A DNA stretch of 33,853 nt from an uncultured Sutterella sp. (GTDB lineage: Bacteria > Pseudomonadota > Gammaproteobacteria > Burkholderiales > Burkholderiaceae_F). Positions within the stretch are counted from its first letter, which is position 1; every line of letters starts with the position of its first letter. This document shows, piece by piece, positions 31,726 to 33,853 of the stretch. Where the stretch lies: NCBI GenBank assembly GCA_905213905.1, contig CAJMKD010000025.1, positions 1 to 33,853 on the forward strand, given 5' to 3'. Position numbers and translations under genes: made by a program. Below the pieces are notes generated by a model, which saw nothing but the letters and a program-made list of their open reading frames with translations, had not been told where the DNA came from and made no database searches.

Positions 31726-33853
31726 TCAGAGGAACCCAATTCGTGCGCCGGCGCTCCCTTTAAGCAAAGCTTCCTCGCGAAGACGGCCGACGAAGTCGGC
31801 GGCATCCGCAACCTTGCGGAAAGCTGCCTGACGGCGGACGGCCGCGAAGTCGCCGGGCGTGAGATTTTGCGTCGTGCCGAGGCGCGCGGCGGATTCCGGA
31901 TCAAGTTCGAGGCCCCACTGGGCGAGGATCTTCTGCGCCAGGCGCTCGGCCTGCCGGGCCTTCAGAAAGCCGAACTTCGCCTTGAGGTCAAAGCGGCGCA
32001 GGGACGCCGGGTCAAGCGCCTCCACGAGGTTCGTCGTTGCGACGAACCAGCCGCCGAAGTTTTCGAGCTGCGCGAGCATTTCGTTCACCTGGGTCGTCTC
32101 CCAGCTCTGCTGCGAGAGCGAACGGTCCCGCAGGAAGGAATCCGCTTCGTCGATGAGGAGAACGGCGTTTTCGCGCTTGGCTTCCCGGAAGGCGCTCCCG
32201 ATAAGCTTTTCTGTCTCGCCCACCCAGCAGCTCGAAAGCTCGGCGTAGGTGCGCCGCAGGAGCGGCCGGTTGAGGCGCTCAGCGAGCCAAGCAGCGAAGG
32301 CGGATTTGCCGGTGCCGGGCGGCCCATAGAGGCAAAGCCGGCCGCCGCCCGCTGTGCGAAGCCCCTGGGCGAGCTCGAGAAGATCGACGTCCGAATTGAC
32401 GAAAGCCGGGTCGTAGCACTCGGGGAGAATCGCGGCGCGGTCCGTGACGTCGCCAAAGCGCTGGGCGCGAAGCGTTTCGCCGATCATCCCGAGGACGTCC
32501 TCTTCGGAAAGCCCGCCTTCGCTCAAGCCCGCCATCCGCGCCACCGCAGCCGTGCGGTTGAGCACGGCAGGCGCAAGGCGCGGCGTCTCGGCGAGTCGGT
32601 GCACGGCGCCCTCGGAGAGGCGCCCTTCGAACGCTTTTTCCACGATGCGGCGCCGGCCGGCTGCGTCGGGCATCGGCACTTCGAGCACGATGTCAAAGCG
32701 TCGGATCATCGCGGGATCAATGGCCTCGATGCAGTTCGTGATCCAAAAGGTCGGCACCGGATTGGTTTCAAGGAGCCGGTTGATTTCGCCCTTGTTGATG
32801 CAGCGGCCCTCGCTCCCGGCGAGGCTTGCGTTGAAGACGTCTTCGGCTTCGTCGATGGCAAGGACCGTTTTTTCGGCGCCCGCAAGGAATGCCGTTGCGG
32901 TCTTCCAGCGCTGCAGGCGCGGCGTTTCGTTTTCCTGCATGTCGGTGGCGACCTCGAAGAGCTTCAAGCCCAGCGCGTCGGCTGCCGTGCGTGAAAGCTC
33001 GGTCTTGCCGGTGCCGGGAAGGCCGTAGAGCAGAATGTTGGCGCCTGGGCGCTTTGCAGAAGCGACTTCACGCAGGTACGGGATCACGATGCGGCGGACG
33101 CTCGGCAAGTGCTCGTAGTCGCCGAGCGTGAGGGTGCTTTTGGGAGCGGCTGCAGCCGTCGAAGCGATGAGCGAGTCGAGCGGCACCCGCGTCGAGGTGA
33201 GGCTCAGAAACTTGCTTTTGTCGAGAAAGCGGAAGCGTTCGGCGAACGAATGGTCGTTCGACTCGGCAAACGCAATGAGGCCCGAGCGGATGAGCGCCGA
33301 ATCGGGGCGAAAGGCAGCGCGGATGCGTGCGGCCGGTTCCTTGAGCGCAGCGGCAAGCACGTCGACGATGAGGTCGGTTCCCGTCTGCGAGAAGTCGAAG
33401 AGGCTCAGCACGCCCGAGAGGAGCGTGTCGGCGTGGCCGCCGAGGATGAAGCAGAAAATATCCTCATCGAGCGGCGTGAAGCCGAATGCCCGGCTGATCT
33501 CCGCCATGTTATCGCCGAAGGGGCCGGAGAGGGCGGGCTTGCCGGCCGCGAGCGCGGCTTCGAGTTCTTCAACGGCGGCTGAAAAGCTTTGGGGCGTTGA
33601 TGCGCCAAGCCATTTTTTGAGCAGCGTGCCGCGCCCGACGTACTTCCAAAAGTCGCCGGCGCTATTGGGCTGCTGGGGGCGGTTCGGATAGAGGTCGACG
33701 AGGCCGTCGTAAAACTCGAGCTGCTCCCGCGTTTTGTCGCGCAGGTAGGCGAGCCGCGCTTCGGCCGGGATGACGGGTTCCGGACGTTCGGGGTCGCGTT
33801 CTGCCTCGGGCTCGGCTTCCGACTCGGCATCTTCGGCCGCCGCCGGGTCGTCA
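31726..33853 (-). CDS. Double-AAA ATPase, N-terminus beyond the window
   Basis: The frame stays open to the right edge: the 115 codons upstream of the ATG at 33507 read as normal protein (PAEARLAYLRDKTREQ, KYVGRGTLLKKWLGAS), so the true start lies outside and at least 708 residues are visible. The visible N-terminus is Glu/Asp/Pro/Ala-rich. AAA module 1 has Walker A LYGLPGTGKTE, Walker B VLAIDEAED and RRFD; module 2 has LYGPPGTGKSA, VLLIDEADSF and RRFD. Both modules keep Walker lysine, DE acid pair and arginine-finger type motif, so both could hydrolyse ATP. No protease or helicase domain is seen. The layout resembles Cdc48/ClpA-like remodelers with a helical N-domain, but the client is unknown. 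Confidence 0.88.
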   Translation of the reverse strand, partial: DDPAAAEDAESEAEPEAERDPERPEPVIPAEARLAYLRDKTREQLEFYDGLVDLYPNRPQQPNSAGDFWKYVGRGTLLKKWLGASTPQSFSAAVEELEAALAAGKPALSGPFGDNMAEISRAFGFTPLDEDIFCFILGGHADTLLSGVLSLFDFSQTGTDLIVDVLAAALKEPAARIRAAFRPDSALIRSGLIAFAESNDHSFAERFRFLDKSKFLSLTSTRVPLDSLIASTAAAAPKSTLTLGDYEHLPSVRRIVIPYLREVASAKRPGANILLYGLPGTGKTELSRTAADALGLKLFEVATDMQENETPRLQRWKTATAFLAGAEKTVLAIDEAEDVFNASLAGSEGRCINKGEINRLLETNPVPTFWITNCIEAIDPAMIRRFDIVLEVPMPDAAGRRRIVEKAFEGRLSEGAVHRLAETPRLAPAVLNRTAAVARMAGLSEGGLSEEDVLGMIGETLRAQRFGDVTDRAAILPECYDPAFVNSDVDLLELAQGLRTAGGGRLCLYGPPGTGKSAFAAWLAERLNRPLLRRTYAELSSCWVGETEKLIGSAFREAKRENAVLLIDEADSFLRDRSLSQQSWETTQVNEMLAQLENFGGWFVATTNLVEALDPASLRRFDLKAKFGFLKARQAERLAQKILAQWGLELDPESAARLGTTQNLTPGDFAAVRRQAAFRKVADAADFVGRLREEALLKGSAGARIGFL

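Noticed and set aside
31504..32994. 496-codon plus-strand open frame opposite the AAA ATPase
   Set aside because: Overlaps two intact AAA modules on the minus strand and shows no domain of its own.
33507..33507. ATG at 33507 as the start of the AAA ATPase
   Set aside because: The frame upstream stays open to the window edge and reads as normal protein, so this is probably an internal methionine.
1..33853. CRISPR array, tRNA or rRNA genes
   Set aside because: No regularly spaced identical repeats of 23-40 bp and no cloverleaf or rRNA-like sequence were found on reading both strands.

Overview
The window looks like chromosomal DNA from a GC-rich Gram-negative proteobacterium. The combination of Tat-exported flavocytochrome-c-type flavoproteins, a BASS-type transporter and a large autotransporter with a conserved barrel suggests a gut Betaproteobacterium of the Sutterella/Parasutterella kind. 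That placement is inferred from gene content; there is no rRNA or other marker here. No tRNA, rRNA, CRISPR array or intact insertion sequence was found.

Layout, left to right. (1) 1-1720: divergent zinc uptake genes, a truncated znuC-type ATPase (minus) and znuA (plus). (2) 1.8-8.8 kb: two tandem minus-strand paralogues of 1067 and 1097 residues with no recognised function. They share a matching promoter/leader, and a short decayed piece of a third copy lies beside znuA. (3) 9.0-10.4 kb: a two-gene, partly AT-rich minus-strand cassette (122-aa soluble protein plus a coiled-coil protein with a C-terminal membrane anchor), followed by about 1 kb of apparently decayed DNA. (4) 11.4-17.7 kb: a metallo-beta-lactamase-like exported protein with a well-formed operator/promoter, htpG with a heat-shock promoter, an orphan amino-acid binding protein, and ilvD. 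(5) 18.5-24.1 kb: a BASS transporter, a cytoplasmic-looking flavoprotein reductase, a LysR regulator and a divergent Tat-exported flavoprotein reductase. This is plausibly a module for uptake and reductive use of organic acids. (6) 24.6-30.8 kb: a PBP4-type D-Ala-D-Ala carboxypeptidase, a 1 kb AT-rich non-coding island, and a 1216-aa autotransporter whose passenger is AT-rich while its barrel is GC-rich. (7) 31.1 kb to the end: a macrodomain protein and, convergent to it, a double-AAA ATPase running off the right edge.

The best candidates for undescribed biology are the tandem 1.1-kresidue paralogue family with its conserved leader and relic copy, the small two-gene membrane cassette at 9.0-10.4 kb, and the two reductases whose usual fumarate-binding histidine appears replaced. 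The clearest regulatory signal is the operator pair at 12371-12416, one half of which fills the spacer of a near-consensus promoter. Many long antisense ORFs are GC-rich shadows and were left out.
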